A DNA stretch of 64,000 nt, from the NCBI GenBank assembly GCA_003116995.1, contig BDSL01000006.1, forward strand, positions 1,302,001 through 1,366,000. The letters are read 5' to 3'. The first letter of the stretch is position 1. The number at the start of each line of letters is the position of its first letter. A model generated the notes under the pieces. That model saw nothing but the letters and a program-made list of their open reading frames with translations, was not told the origin of the DNA and made no database searches. Both the position numbers and the translations under genes were made by a program. This DNA comes from Yamagishiella unicocca. Its lineage: Eukaryota; Chlorophyta; Chlorophyceae; Chlamydomonadales; Volvocaceae. Positions 33,514 through 45,625 of the stretch are shown piece after piece.

Positions 33514-36500
33514 ATGGGCCTAAGCTCGTCCAAGGCGACTATACGTACACCACCTCGCGAAAGAGCCTCATGGTAAGCAACCCGTATCATCTGGCGTATT
33601 GACAACGCCTATTTTTACCCTCGACTTTCTTGGCTGACAGCGCGGCGCGGGGGCATCTCACCAACTCCCCTGGCGTTACCCAGCGCTCCAGCGCGAGGCT
33701 CCCGTCCCTCCCCGGCTCCCGGCCCCTCCTGCTCCCTCTCCCCCCAACCCCCCAACCCACATATACCTAACGCTCTTTCCTCCAGGGATTGCATTCATCC
33801 TATTCCCCGACCCGCATGCTCGACGATGCCCGTCCTGCCCGTTTGGCCCTCCCACGCCGTAACACCCCAAATCCGCGACCCCACTCTCCGCCCCTTACCC
33901 ACGCCACAGCTTTCCTCGCAATTTGTCGGCGGGGGTTCGATGCCCGCTTCCACCACCTCCGCGGCCACAGCCGCCTCCCGCGGCACCATACCCGCCATGG
34001 TGCCCACCAACGCCACGACCATCAACACGGCAGCCTGGAAGGCGTACGGCAGCCCCATCGCGCGCGGCCACCCGCGGCCCCCCCTGGCGCCGGCTCCGAG
34101 CCACCCCAACGGCGCACCTCAGCCCCCGTTCAGCACCGCCAGGTGCGTTGCAGCGCCGTGTGTGTTTAGGCGTGTGCGTGTACCCGTGTATTGGACGAAA
34201 GATGCCGGGGGGGGGCTGTCACTGAGCTTACGTCCTTGGCACCGAAGCGCGAAGGCGTGTTTGTGTGTGGCGGAAGCGAGGAAGGTGGGGTAGGGGAGCG
34301 GAGGCGATGGGCGCGCACCATCCCGTTTGGCATGGAGCCCCGTATATTGTACCTTCGTACGGCGTGTATGGCACGTGGGAGCAAGCTTTGGCCTGTGTTT
34401 ACGGGGTAGCCGTGGTATGGCGGTTTGATAACCCTAAAACCCTCCCCTCTGCTGACCCTGTCCCATCCCTGGACCCCTTCTCCCGCAGCAGACTGCCGCG
34501 TGTGGGCGGATTCAAGCCCAGGCGCCCGCAGAGCGCCCCCGGCAGCGCCGTCAACACGGGCCCTCAGGGCCCTGACCTGAGCTCTGTGATTGCGGCCATG
34601 GCCTCCTCGGGGTCTTTCACTGCGGGCCGGCGGGGCGGCGCTACCATGGTGGATGTGGGGATACTGGCGGTGGAGAGCCCCGACCCCATCCGCGCGGGCA
34701 AGACGGACTCGGGGAAGATGATGTTCGAGCACACGCTGCCCACCGACCCCTACAGCAAGTTCGTGTGGGAGGAGCAGGCGCGCAAGGCGCGCTCCAACAT
34801 GAGTCGACACGTCGCCGCGATGGCGGCGGCGGCGGCAGTCAACGGCGGGTCGGCGTTCTCCGGCGGTGCCGGCGGCGGCAGTCGGCCCAGCTCCGCCCGA
34901 CGGAGTATGACGATGCCGTTGGGCGCGTCGCCGACGGCGGTGGGGGCGGGCGGTAGCGGCGGCGGCGGTAGCGTGGTGGGCAGCAGTCTCGCCATGCGGC
35001 CCAGGTTCAGCTCCTCGACCATTGCGGACGTCATCCGGCAGGGCACGGACCACAAGCCACCGACGGTGATTGGCTTTGCGGCGCCCGACATGACGGAGGT
35101 GCGCGGGCTGGGGTGGGGTGGGGTGCGTTATGGGCTGGGGTGCGTTGTGGGCCGTGTTGTGGGCAGGAGGGCCGTGATAAGGCCTTCAGGAGGGGTAGCA
35201 GGCGATGAGCCGGCCCTTCCGTATGGCTTGGATCTGGACCTGGATCTGGACCTGGATCTGGACCTGGATCCTGAACACCGTACCTCCCACACCCCACGAC
35301 CCGCAGGAAGCCACCATGCCGGGTCCGGGCGACCCCCGCTGGGCCTACACCCGCCTGGGGCGCACACAGATCGAGCGGCTGCAGACGACCCTCAAGATCG
35401 TTGCACCCCCCCGCCTGGTCGCAAGGCCCTCTTCCGCACCGTCCCTGGGCGGCGGCGGCGGCGGCGGCGCGGGCGCCATGGGCAGCCCGGAGCGCAGCTG
35501 GGGGGCACGGGAGGACGGCGCCGGCGCGCTGCCCACGGTTTCGGAGCAGGAGGCCATCGACGGCTCCGGGCGGTCCCAGGCCGAGCTCGAGGCGCAGCAG
35601 TCCAGTACGGCCGGGATGGCCCGTACGGCATCCGGCGCCGGCGCCGGCACGCGGCCGAGCTCCGCGGGCGTGGCCCGGCCGGTTTCGGCGGGTTTCACCA
35701 GATCCGGATCCGCGGGTTTGACACGTGCTAGCTCGTCCGGGCTGCCGCGGCCGAGCTCCGCCGGGGTGCCGCGGCCTGGGTCAGCGGGGGGTGGCGGCGT
35801 GCTGGGCGTCACTCTGGGGGTGACGGCGGCGCTGATGGCGGAGGGCTCGGGCGTCCCGGCGTCGGGGGTGCGGGGCTCCTCGGCGGGGCGCACCCGGGAG
35901 GCGGCTCCCAACCCGCGCGTGGACCTGCGGGCGTACCTGGCGGAGGCGGAGGCGGACGATGAGGACGAGGAGGGCACGGAGATGCTGGCAGTGGGAGAGA
36001 TGCCGGAGGGGGGGTACTACTTCGGCGGCGCCGGCGGCGCCGGCGGCGCCGGCGCCGGGATGATGATGGACGGCAGCATGTTGTCGGCGGAGGCGCTGCA
36101 GAGCATGCCTGTGCCGCCGGACCAGCTGGCGGCGCGGCTGGCGGAGATGGTGGCGGCGGTGGCGGTGGTGGCGGCGCAGCAGCAGATGGGCGACGAGGAG
36201 GAGGAGGAGCGGGAGGCGGAGGAGGAGGAGGAGCGGGAGGCGGAGGGGGGGCGGGAGGAGGGCGACGGCGGGGCCGCCAAGCATGTGCGCATCGCCGAGG
36301 TGTACGACGGCGAGGACGAGCCGGCGCAGCCGGCGGCGCAGCGGGAAAGGATGCCGGAAGAGGAGCAGCACAGCCCGGCGGCGGCGCCGGCGGCGCCGGC
36401 GCCGGCGGCGCATGCTGTGCCCCCTCATCGTCGCCTGGGCACCGGCGACGATGCCTTGCTGGCGCTGCACGGCTCCTCGCACTTTGGTCGCGGTACCGGC

Positions 36501-36845
36501 AGGTTCGGGGAGCGGATGCACGAGTACGCCAACCCGGCGGCGGAGGCCGACAGTGAGGCCAGTGGTGCGGAGGACGGGGACGAGAAGCCGGCCTGGAGTC
36601 AGGCACACGAGCCGCTGGGGTTGGGGTTGGGGCTGGGGACGCGCGGCGGGGGCCGGGGTCGGCCCACGTCGGCGCGGCCCACGTCGGCGCGGCCGATGTC
36701 GGCGCGACCTGGGTCGGCGATGCCGGGTCGGGGCCGCAGCAGCAGCCCCATGGAGGGGGAGCGAGCGGCAGTGGACGTGCGGATGGACGGCGGCATGGCT
36801 GTCATCATGGAGCAATCGGAGGGCACCCCGGGGGACGATTATTGA
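33514..36845 (+). CDS. RPxSA-repeat protein with N-myristoylation-type start
   Basis: Four exons (33514-33572, 33786-34142, 34489-35098, 35307-36845) encode 854 residues. The N-terminus MGLSSSK fits the N-myristoyltransferase consensus (Gly2, Ser6, Lys7), so membrane anchoring is likely. The body is mostly disordered. It carries many RPxSA-type motifs: RPQSAPG, RPSSARR, RPSSAPS, RPSSAGVARPVSAG, RPSSAGVPRPGSAG, and near the end four in a row as RPTSARPTSARPMSARPGSA. One more ordered segment lies in the third exon (DPYSKFVWEEQARKARSNM), with acidic Glu-rich runs in the fourth. Such motifs recur in microtubule and ciliary proteins, but that link is inference. The alternative frame of exon 1 hits a stop in exon 2, which supports this reading. 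No domain is recognised. Confidence 0.75.
35226..35272 (+). repeat. 12-bp GGATCTGGACCT tandem repeat
   Basis: ggatctggacct is repeated nearly four times in the intron 35099-35306 of the RPxSA gene. Confidence 0.9.
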
Positions 36846-37430
36846 GTGGCTGCATTTGCGGGAGATGTGTGGTGCGGTGTGATGTGTGGTGTGGTGTGTG
36901 GTGTGGTGCGGTGTGGGAGAAGGTGTCTGCAGGTTTTGCATGTTGAGTGCGACGGTGTTTGGCATTGGGTACTTTGCAGGGCGCCGTGGGAGCGCGCCGG
37001 AGGCGCCAGTATAGAAGATCACGCAGGCGAGCCAAGCAGGCCGTGGGCCACATGTGCGTGTGGGTGTGGCGTAGGGTATGGCTCGCAGGCAGGGGAGCGC
37101 GGCTATAAGGAGTGGTCGACTCGCCCACCAGACCTCCAAGGAGGCGGCTAAGTTGGACAAGGCGATGCGTCACCGGCACCTGCAAGCAGGCGCCGCAAAT
37201 GCGCAGCGATCGCCAGTTGCGTGAGCTTGACGAGGTTGTTGTGTTGTGTGATGAAAGTCCGGCGTTTTGTGTGATATTCTTCGAGCGCGGATGCGAAGCG
37301 GGGGCTGGGGCGGCGCACAGGCGGACCGTATATGTGGAAACGCCCTGGTTTGTTGTTTTTTTAAAATTCCGAATGGATTTAAAAGCGCGCATGCCTGAGG
37401 GCTATAAATGTTTGTGCAGCTGGTGCCGAT

Positions 37431-37605
37431 GGCACTCTTTTTTGCTGGTGCCGTTGTGCGTGTTCGTACTTTGTTGCCGGTTCTGCTGCTGTATTCGCTG
37501 AGGCCGAGCGACAACAGTAAGGGTGGCACTCTTTTTGCTGGTACCGTTGTGCGCGTCCGTACTTGATCGCCGGTGCTGCCGCTGTATTCGCTGAGGCCGA
37601 GCAGC
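37431..37605 (+). repeat. Two diverged tandem copies of about 80 bases
   Basis: 37431-37508 and 37525-37605 share ggcactctttt, gctggtgccgttgtgcg, tcgtactt and tgtattcgctgaggccgagc with scattered changes. The copies are older than the other repeats in the window. Confidence 0.8.
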
Positions 37606-37653
37606 AGCAGTGAGTTTTATGCATCGAACCACTAGCATCCAGTCCTTGAACTA

Positions 37654-37658
37654 TGTAA
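37654..37658 (+). promoter_or_regulatory. Putative poly(A) signal TGTAA
   Basis: It lies 809 bases after the stop of the RPxSA gene and 122 bases before the transporter start. It is the only TGTAA I found in that interval. Confidence 0.4.
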
Positions 37659-37779
37659 CACTCGAATTCGTTTTCATGTTACACGCGCATCGGTCGGTCG
37701 TCAGTCAGCCCTTGACCCGCGGTTGAGGACAATATAACCGGCCCAGTTGCCAGGTCCATGTCGTCGCGCGCGTCTCAGG

Positions 37780-40700
37780 ATGACGTTCAGTCAACAGGAG
37801 AAAATGTACATGGAGAAGTTACCGTGGCGGCAGGTTCTCAGCTTGAGGTATGAACGCCGCATGGCGGATATGTGGACCTGAGCGAGCATCATCCACCAAA
37901 AGAGGCTGTAGGTTCGCCATGCATAAGTCGTCGTATTGCACCACAGTAATGCACCGATTACTGCGTCACCTTCAACGGAGCCAATTAGCCGGTGCCCAGG
38001 GCCGCTACTCCAACCCGAGGGCTGCCAGGCCGAAGAAACCTGCCCTGCCATTAGTTACGCCAAATTACTCTTAAGCACTGCAGCCTTCAGCGTGTGCGTG
38101 TCCAATCACGGCTCGACGCCCCTCGTCTCTCCTCCCCAGCGCGGCCAACTTCAGCCAGGCCGTAATGCTCACAGCGCCCTTCACCATCGGGGTCTTCATG
38201 GTGCGCGACTTTGAGGCATTAAAGCATGGCGGCGACGAGGACCAAGTGGACGAGCAGGTTGTGGGGCGGCTGACGGGCGTCCTGGTAAGCGCCAACCCGC
38301 CGTGCTGTGGCCGTCCTTCCCCTGGAGTGGCGCGGGATGCTGGCCAGGGGACGTCCCCCCCCCCCGCCCCTCCTATGTCGTGTAACCTGCCGCCCCCTGC
38401 CCCCTCAGGCAGGCATCTTTTCCTTCTCGTCCTTCTTGACGGCTTACGCCTGGGGCTGCGCATCCAACTACATCGGGCGCAAGGTGCGAGCGAGCCCGTA
38501 CGACATGTCATCTGCGCGTATGTGTACGGCATCGTCCTTGATGCGGACGCTGGGGCTGAAGTGGGCCGCGGCTGGGGACGCCGCCGCACACGGGGTTGCG
38601 GCGCCGAAACCACAGCCCTGGACGTACCCTCGCTGTGTTTCAGGCCTGCCCCTCTAGCCCCCTACCCTTCTGCCCCCTACCCCTGCGTTCCTCATCCCCT
38701 CGAACTCAAATCAACCCAATAGCCGCGCGCACTCTCGCCGCAACCTGTCCAATCGCCCTGCTCTGCCCCACCTCATGCCGTGCCTGTGCCGCCCGGCGTT
38801 CACCCAATGCCCTGTGTGCTGAAAAAGGACGACGCTTCCGTTTGGAACGCAGATAAGGATAGTGGACATACTTGGGGAACAGTAGTTCATCTCGGCTGTT
38901 AACCTGTGCGCGCGAATGCTCCTGTGCCGTGTGCGGCTTGCTTGCCGCAGCCCGTCATTATCATCGGTAACGCCGTGTCCTTCGTGAGCATCGTGTGGTT
39001 CGGACTGTCAGGCAGCTACACCACGGCACTGGTGGCTCGGTCCTTCGGCGGCTTCTTCAACGGAATACTGGGAGCATGGAAGTGCATGATAGGTGGGGGG
39101 CGGTGGGGGCTGGGCTGCGGGGCGGAGGGGAGGTGGTGGGAGTAGGCGGGGCACCAGCGCTGTGAAGGGTAGCGTGGGGTCATGTGCGGGCCGGCGCTAC
39201 GGAGAGTGGGAGGCGGCGAGGGGGTGGGGCCGAGGAGGGACGACATGGCGGCCCACATCCCTCAATGAACTGGGTCTGCGGACTCCACTTGCACCATTGC
39301 CGAAGAGGTGCTAACGAACGAAACACACCAGGAACACGCCCTCAACCCCCTCCCTCCTCCCCGTACCCGCACCCGCACCGGCCTTCCCCCCCCCCTGTGT
39401 TCACCCTCCGTTCCCTGTATCGTTTAACCAGGTCTTCTCGCACTCCCCTCCTCCCCCCCGTGTTGGTCTGCGGGTTCCCCCTCCCTCCTCCCCGCAGGCG
39501 AGTCCACCGACGTGTTGCTCCAGGGGAAGTTCTTCGGCTACATGAGTCTGGCCTGGGGCCTGGGCTGCATCACGGGGCCGGCCCTGGGCGGCCTCTTCTC
39601 CCGGCCCTGCAGCCGCCTGCCGCACCTGTCGCTGTGCGGCGAGGGGCAGCTGCTACGAGCCAGGTGGGGGTGGGGGCGGGCGGGGGTGCAAGGTAGGAGA
39701 CCATTGACCCCTCCCTGGAGCCCTGGGCTTTTTCCATGGGGCTACAGTGAGCAGGCACACACACACACAAACACACACGCACGCACACACGCATACGGAG
39801 ACACACACACGAACACAAACACATATGGACACGCACAAGCCCCCTCCCAACCCACTCCGCAGCTGCTGCCGTCCCCCCTCCGTCCCCCTCCGCCCCCAGG
39901 CCCTACTTCGTGGCCTGCCTCATGGGCAGTCTCACCATCCTCGCCGCCCTGCTGCTGTCCGTTCTGCTGCTGGAGGAGACACTGCCGCACTCGCTGCGGG
40001 ACAAGGGACTGGCGGCGGCGCTGAGGAGGCGCCGCCGCCGCCGCCAGGAGCAACGCCACCAGCACGCCGGCGCCGGAGGCGCCGGCGACGGCGGCAAGCG
40101 CCGCCGCCGCCAGGCGGCGGACGCCGCGCCGCCAGCCGCCGCCGCCGACCACGCCGCCTTCGCGGCAGAGGACGCAGACACTTTCGAAGATGTGCCGTTG
40201 GAGACCCCGGTGTCCCCCTCGGCGGCCGCGCCGCCGTCCAGCCGCAGCGGCTGGGCGCACGAGCGGGCCCGGCTGCTGTGGGGTCTGATGCGCTCCGACC
40301 AGCCGCACCCCCAAGCAGGCCGCCGCCCGGGCCCCCCGCACCTCGCCCCCGACCTCAGCTTCACCAGCGGTCGCTCCGTGTCCGTCTTCAGCGATGACAC
40401 CGACTGGACCACAGACGGCGAGGAGCTGCGCCCCGGGCTCCACAGCCCCGGACCCGGGCTGCCCACCCCAACCTCCCCCGGCGGCGGCGGCGGCGGCAAG
40501 CCCCCGCGCTCGTCCTCGCTGGTTCGGATGCACGCTCTGCTGCGACTCGCCTCGCGCACCTACATCGGCGCCAATCCCTTCTCGACGCCCTCGCGCTCGG
40601 CGTCGTTTCGAAGGCCTGGCGACGTCCGCGGCGGCGTGGACCCGGGGGATACGAGAGGAGACCCGTGGGTCGGCACTGAACCGGGGAGGGGAGGAGGTGG

Positions 40701-43359
40701 TGGTGGCGAGGGGCGGGGCCGGCTGGGCGCGGATAGGGGTGATGTTGAGGACCCGTGGGTCGGGGAGAGGAGTGGCGGCGCGGAGGCCGGCGGCGAGGAG
40801 ACGGCGGCGCTGATCGGCGGGAAGGCGCGTGTGGACAGGTGAGGGGTGGGGCCGAGACTTGGCGGGGTGTCTCGAGGTGGCACGCCTCCTTTCGATCCCT
40901 GCTCGCTGTCAACGAACCAAACGAACAACAAACAACCTAACCGTCCGCCCGCCCGCCAACGGCCCGCCACTTGCAGGTCCGACCACGCCAGCTGGGCTGC
41001 CGGGTCGACAGACGCCCAGCCGCCCGGGCTCGAAACCCAGACCCCGGAATCCCCCCTGCAGCCGCCGCTCGACACGTTTCTTCCCGCCAGACCACCAGCG
41101 CTCCTCACCCCTCGGCCCGGCCCCAGCCCCAGCCCGCTGTCTGCCCCCGGGGCCTCAGCCGGAGACTCCACCACCCTGGCTGCGGGCAGGGGCACCTCTC
41201 GTCTCGGACCGGCGGCCGCGGCCATGGCAGCTGAGCTGGATGTGGGTTCGAGGGGCGGCGCGGCAGCAGCTGGCGGCCGCGACGGCGGCGGCGGGGGGGC
41301 CCAGCCGACCAATGAGCCATCGGACTGCACCAGCGTCAGCGGGAGCGAGCGCGGCAGTGCCAGCGGCATGGGGGCTGGCGGGGAGGGCGGCAGGGATCGG
41401 GGCAGCGACAGCAATCCTGCAACCACAACGGCGTGTGCTAGTGCGAGTGCCAGTGCCAGCACGGGGAGCCTCCTAGACCGAGCCGCAGCCGGCGAGGGCG
41501 AGGGCCTTGAGGGCGGCGGCGTTGCCGCCGCTGTCCGCTGCCAGCCAGGGATGCCCCGCGAGGGAGGCGACGGGGTTTCGGAGCGCACCGGGCTGCTGGT
41601 GCCGCACCCCGTGGGACCCCTCCTGGGCTCGTGTGAGGTCGGTGACCCTCTGTCCCCGGGCGCCAGGGGCCTGGCCGCTCCAGGGGAGGGCGAGGATCAG
41701 CTGCCGCAACGGCACCCCGGCGGGGGGGAAAGCGGGGCCGGAGGCGCTGAGCGACACGATGGCGGCGCGGGCTGCGCCCTCGAGGTGCAAGCGCGAGGCG
41801 ACAAGGGGCGGGCGGAGGAGGGGCACCGGGGTGGCCTCGACGCGGCGGAAGGCGGCGGCGGGGACGATCCGAGCCCCGGCGGACAGCAGCAGGTTTCGGA
41901 GCGGCTGCTGCCGTGGTACCGCTACCCGCAGGTGCGAGGAGGGGCGGGAGGAGATGGGGGGAGATAGGGGGGAGGAGATGGGAAGGAGGGAGCGAAGGTG
42001 GGAGGGGGAGGGGACTGAAGGGACTTGGGAGGGGAGGTGCTGCGGGGCGTGGTTGTCCGGGCGCGGTTGGCAGTGGTGGTGGGGTTCTGAGGGATACTCT
42101 TACCCTGGACCCCCTGCCCACCCAGCCCCAGCTTGCCTTCCCCTCTCCCCCCCCTTTGCCTCCCCCCCTCCTCCCCCCCAGGTGGTCCTCACTATCTTGG
42201 GCTACGGTGCCACGGCGCTCATCTTCTGTGCGGTGGACGAGGTGTTCCCCATATTCGCAGCCGCGTCTCGGGCGTCAGGTGCGGGGTCTGGGAGGGGAGG
42301 GGCAGAGGCGTCAGGTGCGGGTCTGGGAGGGAGGGGCAGAGGCGTCAGGTGCGGGTCTGGGAGGGGAGGGGCAGAGGCGTCAGGTGCGGGTCTGGGAGGG
42401 GAGGGGCAGAGGCGTCAGGTGCGGGTCTGGGAGGGGAGGGGCAGAGGCATCGGGGGGCAGCTAGCAAACCCGCACACACACGACATAGGCGGAAGAGAAG
42501 AACTTGCTAGCGGCATCGGGGCGGGGGGAAGCGCCGAGGACGTGGCGGAGATGATGGTGGGTGCAGTGCGCACTTGTAGGGCTCCGCAGGGCCCGGACCG
42601 GCCTAGGACTGCATCAGCAACGCGCCTGGGAGCCCTCTGCTCCCGCCCCGCCCGGGTCCAAACACACCTCCTCTCCTCTCCACCCACCCTCCCCACCCCC
42701 GCCGCTCCCCCGCAGGCGGACTGGGTATGCGGGAGGAGCAGATCGCGCCGCCGCTCATGTTCTTCGGCCTGGTGCTGATGCCGTACAGTCTGTACGGCTA
42801 CCCGGCCCTGCAGCGGCGTGTCGGCACCCTGCGGCTTACGCGGGCGGGTCTGGCGGCCTCCGTGGCCACCTGCCTGCTCATACCGCTGGTGTCTGACCTG
42901 CGGGAGGCCAGCGCCGCCTTCGCCATGGTGAGAGGTGGCGAGAGGAAGACCCGGTTACACGGCTGTCCTCGGCAGTTTCGCTTGCCGGTTTTGCTCCCTC
43001 GAGTGCGGACCCACGGGTTTCCCCTCACCCTCCCTTCACCCCCTTTCGAATCCCCACAGGTGGTCCTGTACTTGGGCATGGTCATCAAGGCCTTCGCGCA
43101 GTGCAGCGCCTTCACTGGATCCATCATCGCGGTCAACGCGGCGCCCTCCCAGGAGCAGCTGGGAGCGGTCAACGGCGTAGGCCAGACGCTGGCGGCGCTG
43201 GTGCGGGGGGTGGGGCCGGCGCTGGGGGGCGTCATGTGGGCTGTGTCGCTGGGGCTGCACGCACCCGGGCAGCAGTTCCTCACCTTCGGGATGATAGCGG
43301 CGGTGGCGGCGGCCAATTTCTTCCTGTACGGCTTCGTACGACTGCCGAACCTGAAGTAA
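37780..43359 (+). CDS. Major facilitator superfamily transporter with a very large central loop
   Basis: Ten exons (37780-37847, 38140-38284, 38409-38483, 38951-39092, 39498-39663, 39900-40838, 40977-41931, 42182-42278, 42716-42927, 43060-43359) encode 1032 residues. The start context MEKLPWRQVLSLR, the helices with ANFSQAVMLTAPFTIGVFMV, and the loop 2-3 signature WGCASNYIGRKPVIIIGN fit the ZIF1-like/DHA1 group. So do the helix 4-5 region GGFFNGILGAWKCMIGE and GLGCITGPALGG. Substrates in this group are small solutes, siderophore-like chelators or drugs exported by proton antiport. The second half has VVLTILGYGATALIFCAVDE, GGLGMREEQIAPPLMFFGLV and GQTLAALVRGVGPALGG. Between the halves are about 630 residues of low-complexity, Arg-, Gly-, Pro- and Ser-rich sequence encoded by two large exons. 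The usual loop is far shorter. The loop should face the cytosol. Confidence 0.88.
39755..39840 (+). repeat. CA-rich microsatellite in an intron
   Basis: Runs of ca with occasional aa, gc and ga interruptions fill most of the intron 39664-39899 of the transporter gene. Confidence 0.85.
42279..42452 (+). repeat. 35-bp minisatellite, about five copies
   Basis: The unit gtgcgggtctgggaggggag plus gggcagaggcgtcag is repeated about five times, directly after the exon end at 42278. Each unit ends in a copy of the exon-intron junction ggcgtcag-gtgcgg, so every repeat offers an alternative donor site. Confidence 0.9.
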
Positions 43360-43397
43360 CGATGTACGACTTAGCACGACTGCCGGACCTGAAGTAG
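43338..43397 (+). repeat. Duplicated stop-codon segment
   Basis: The last coding bases acgactgccgaacctgaag with taa are repeated about 39 bases later as acgactgccggacctgaag with tag, in the 3' UTR of the transporter gene. Confidence 0.75.
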
Positions 43398-45625
43398 TAT
43401 TACGGTTTCCAATGGCAGCGGCCGGGGAAAGGGTGTCATCACGTAATCCAGATGGATGGTGCGAGATAGCGAGATAGCGGGTATTTGGTGGGGTATGGAG
43501 CAGCGTGTGGCGCGCGGCCATGGCTGATGTGTATGTACGACAGGGGCGCGGGCCGGCATGTTCCATTTCGAGTCGTCTGGGGGCTGCGATTGCTATGTAC
43601 GGTGTATCGGCGGCGAAGAATGTCCGTACGATTGCGACATACGTCGGCAGCGAATGTCGATGTTGTCGTGTATTCATGGGAAGGGGGCCCATCTGGGACA
43701 CGGGGGAGGCGACGCACCCGCTTTTGGTGAATCACGGGAATCTCTCCCCGGACCGGACAGCTCGCAAGGGCACAGGGGCGCTGCGAGGGCTTGGTGGCCG
43801 GTGTGGGAGTGGAGGTCCCAACCGCAACCTGGTGTGCTTTGGTCGGCAAATTGTACTACGAAGAGGAAACATGAGCTCTAGGGAGGGGGAATGGGGAGGG
43901 CGAGGCGCTCCTGTGCCTAAGCTTGGTGCCGGCGGGGCGCTGGAAGTGGAGGACCACCACCTGGGTTATGGGGCATGGCGCACGAGGTAGGCAGGACAGC
44001 TATGGGGGGTGTTTTAAGTGGTCATTGCCATGCGGAGGGGGCTGCTGCGCGCTGAGGGCCCCATGGAATGATGGGCCTCCGAGTACGACGGGGCGTACGA
44101 CGTTCCCGTCATGCAGGCGCGAACGCAGCCTTCGTGGTGTTTTTTAAAAGTGTGATGTGTTACGTCGTGTGATATGAAATTGTTTTTTTACTGAATGCGA
44201 TGGCCGTGGGGGGCGCTATCATCGTTCTGCTTGTCGCCGTCATCGTCGCACATGATGTCACACTTCCCAGCTTGGGGGTGGTACCCTAATACGTAATACC
44301 GTACGTATTCATGGAACGCGCGCGTCTTTTTTGCCGGGTCTTTTTTTCCGACCAAGGCACAGCGTGGGACATCCATGTGATGTTTTCTTCCCATGCCAAC
44401 AGGAACGCTGCTGGCGGCCTGCTGAACGTGTTCCCGCTATACGGCACCCTATTAAAGTTACATTTACTTGGTGGTCACACTGTTAGCTTGGGTGCTTTTG
44501 CGTGCTCGATATCTAGCATGTGCTTAAGCCAGGTCAATTTCAGGTCGCTGTAAGAATCGCTGTCAGGTCGCTGTCAGGTCGCTGCCAAGTATTGATAGGC
44601 ATGTAGGCTTCGCAGTTGGCTGGAAGGCTTCCTCGCGGCCGGGTTCCCTCGGAGGATGCCTGTAGGTTGCCATCCGCCCCCCCCTGGTTGGGTGGGATTT
44701 ATCGTCACCGTTGGCGTAGTTTAATGCCACTACCGGGCATGGCATCCCTTCGGGGTGGTGCGTCAAACCTCGTCTACTGTAATGGAGTCAAGCAGTCATC
44801 CAGTCAAGGAGCTCGTGTGGGATCGCCCTGCGTGGTCCTCGACAGCAAGCAGCGAAGGGTGCGACGTGTTGCTGCGGGCACTGCCCGAGGCGCCGCTCGC
44901 TTCCCAGCATTCCAGAGCCTACTGCACCCTACTGCACTGGTAGAAACCTCGTCAACACCTGTCAACACGGACACAGCATAGTAATGGACCGAATCCGACT
45001 CCTCAAAACCGCCAAAGTATTCTACCGCGCCACCGCCCCAAGCATGCACACCGTCAGACCTAAGAACCCTACGGAACAGCCCGCCCTCGATTGCCAATGG
45101 GCAAACAGCGTTGCCCTACCCTCAGTTGCCCACAATAAGGCCACTCTGGCCCACTTCGCTCCCACACCCACATATACCCCGTTGCAGCCCGTTGCTTGTG
45201 CCCTGCTTGTGCCCCCAGGCTGCCCATCCACCAGCCGTCACCTGCGCTCCAATGCCCCGATGCCCGCGCTGCGCTGCCCAAGGCAAGACCTCCACCACCA
45301 GTCCCGGGGTCTGATACATGAACCGGTACCGGAAACGATCCGCCCCAACCTATCGCACAGCATCCCTGAAATGAAGCCGTTGCAGGCGGCTGCTGTTGCA
45401 GGCGGCCACCAAGGCTTTAATATTCGACCAAGCTCTCGATCACAAATGCTGAAGGGTAGCGCCTATGTTGAGGACGCAGAGGGCCGGTACGATGGTACGG
45501 ATAGAAACCGAAAAGTCGCGACTCGCTCAACCAGCAGCAGCGCGCTATGGTCAAAGAGCCAACTTTTTCATACAGAGACGCGTCTGTAGAAGGCAGCATT
45601 ACATTGTCGTGTAACGGCTGGGGCC
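43360..45625. other. 3' UTR of the transporter gene and upstream region of the Rrp6 gene
   Basis: A TGTAA occurs at 44549, inside a small caggtcgctgt tandem repeat (44541-44584). Several short open frames lack any domain. No further gene is supported. Confidence 0.45.
44549..44553 (+). promoter_or_regulatory. Putative poly(A) signal TGTAA
   Basis: It is the first TGTAA I found after the transporter stop codon, 1190 bases downstream. The distance makes the assignment weak. Confidence 0.3.

Larger units (their letters stand above)
36846..37779. other. Intergenic stretch with a diverged direct repeat
   Basis: Apart from the TGTAA at 37654 and the repeat at 37431-37605, no gene is seen. The last 150 bases should include the promoter of the transporter gene. 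Confidence 0.5.

Noticed and set aside
35781..37160. Minus-strand frame of 459 codons
   Set aside because: It is antisense to the last RPxSA exon. Its Arg/His/Leu-rich product is typical of a shadow frame.
42459..42557. Possible extra exon between transporter exons 8 and 9 (frame with GGREELASGIGAGGSAEDV)
   Set aside because: Direct joining of 42278 to 42716 gives the expected ASGGLGMREEQ transporter sequence in phase. No acceptor convincingly precedes the extra frame.
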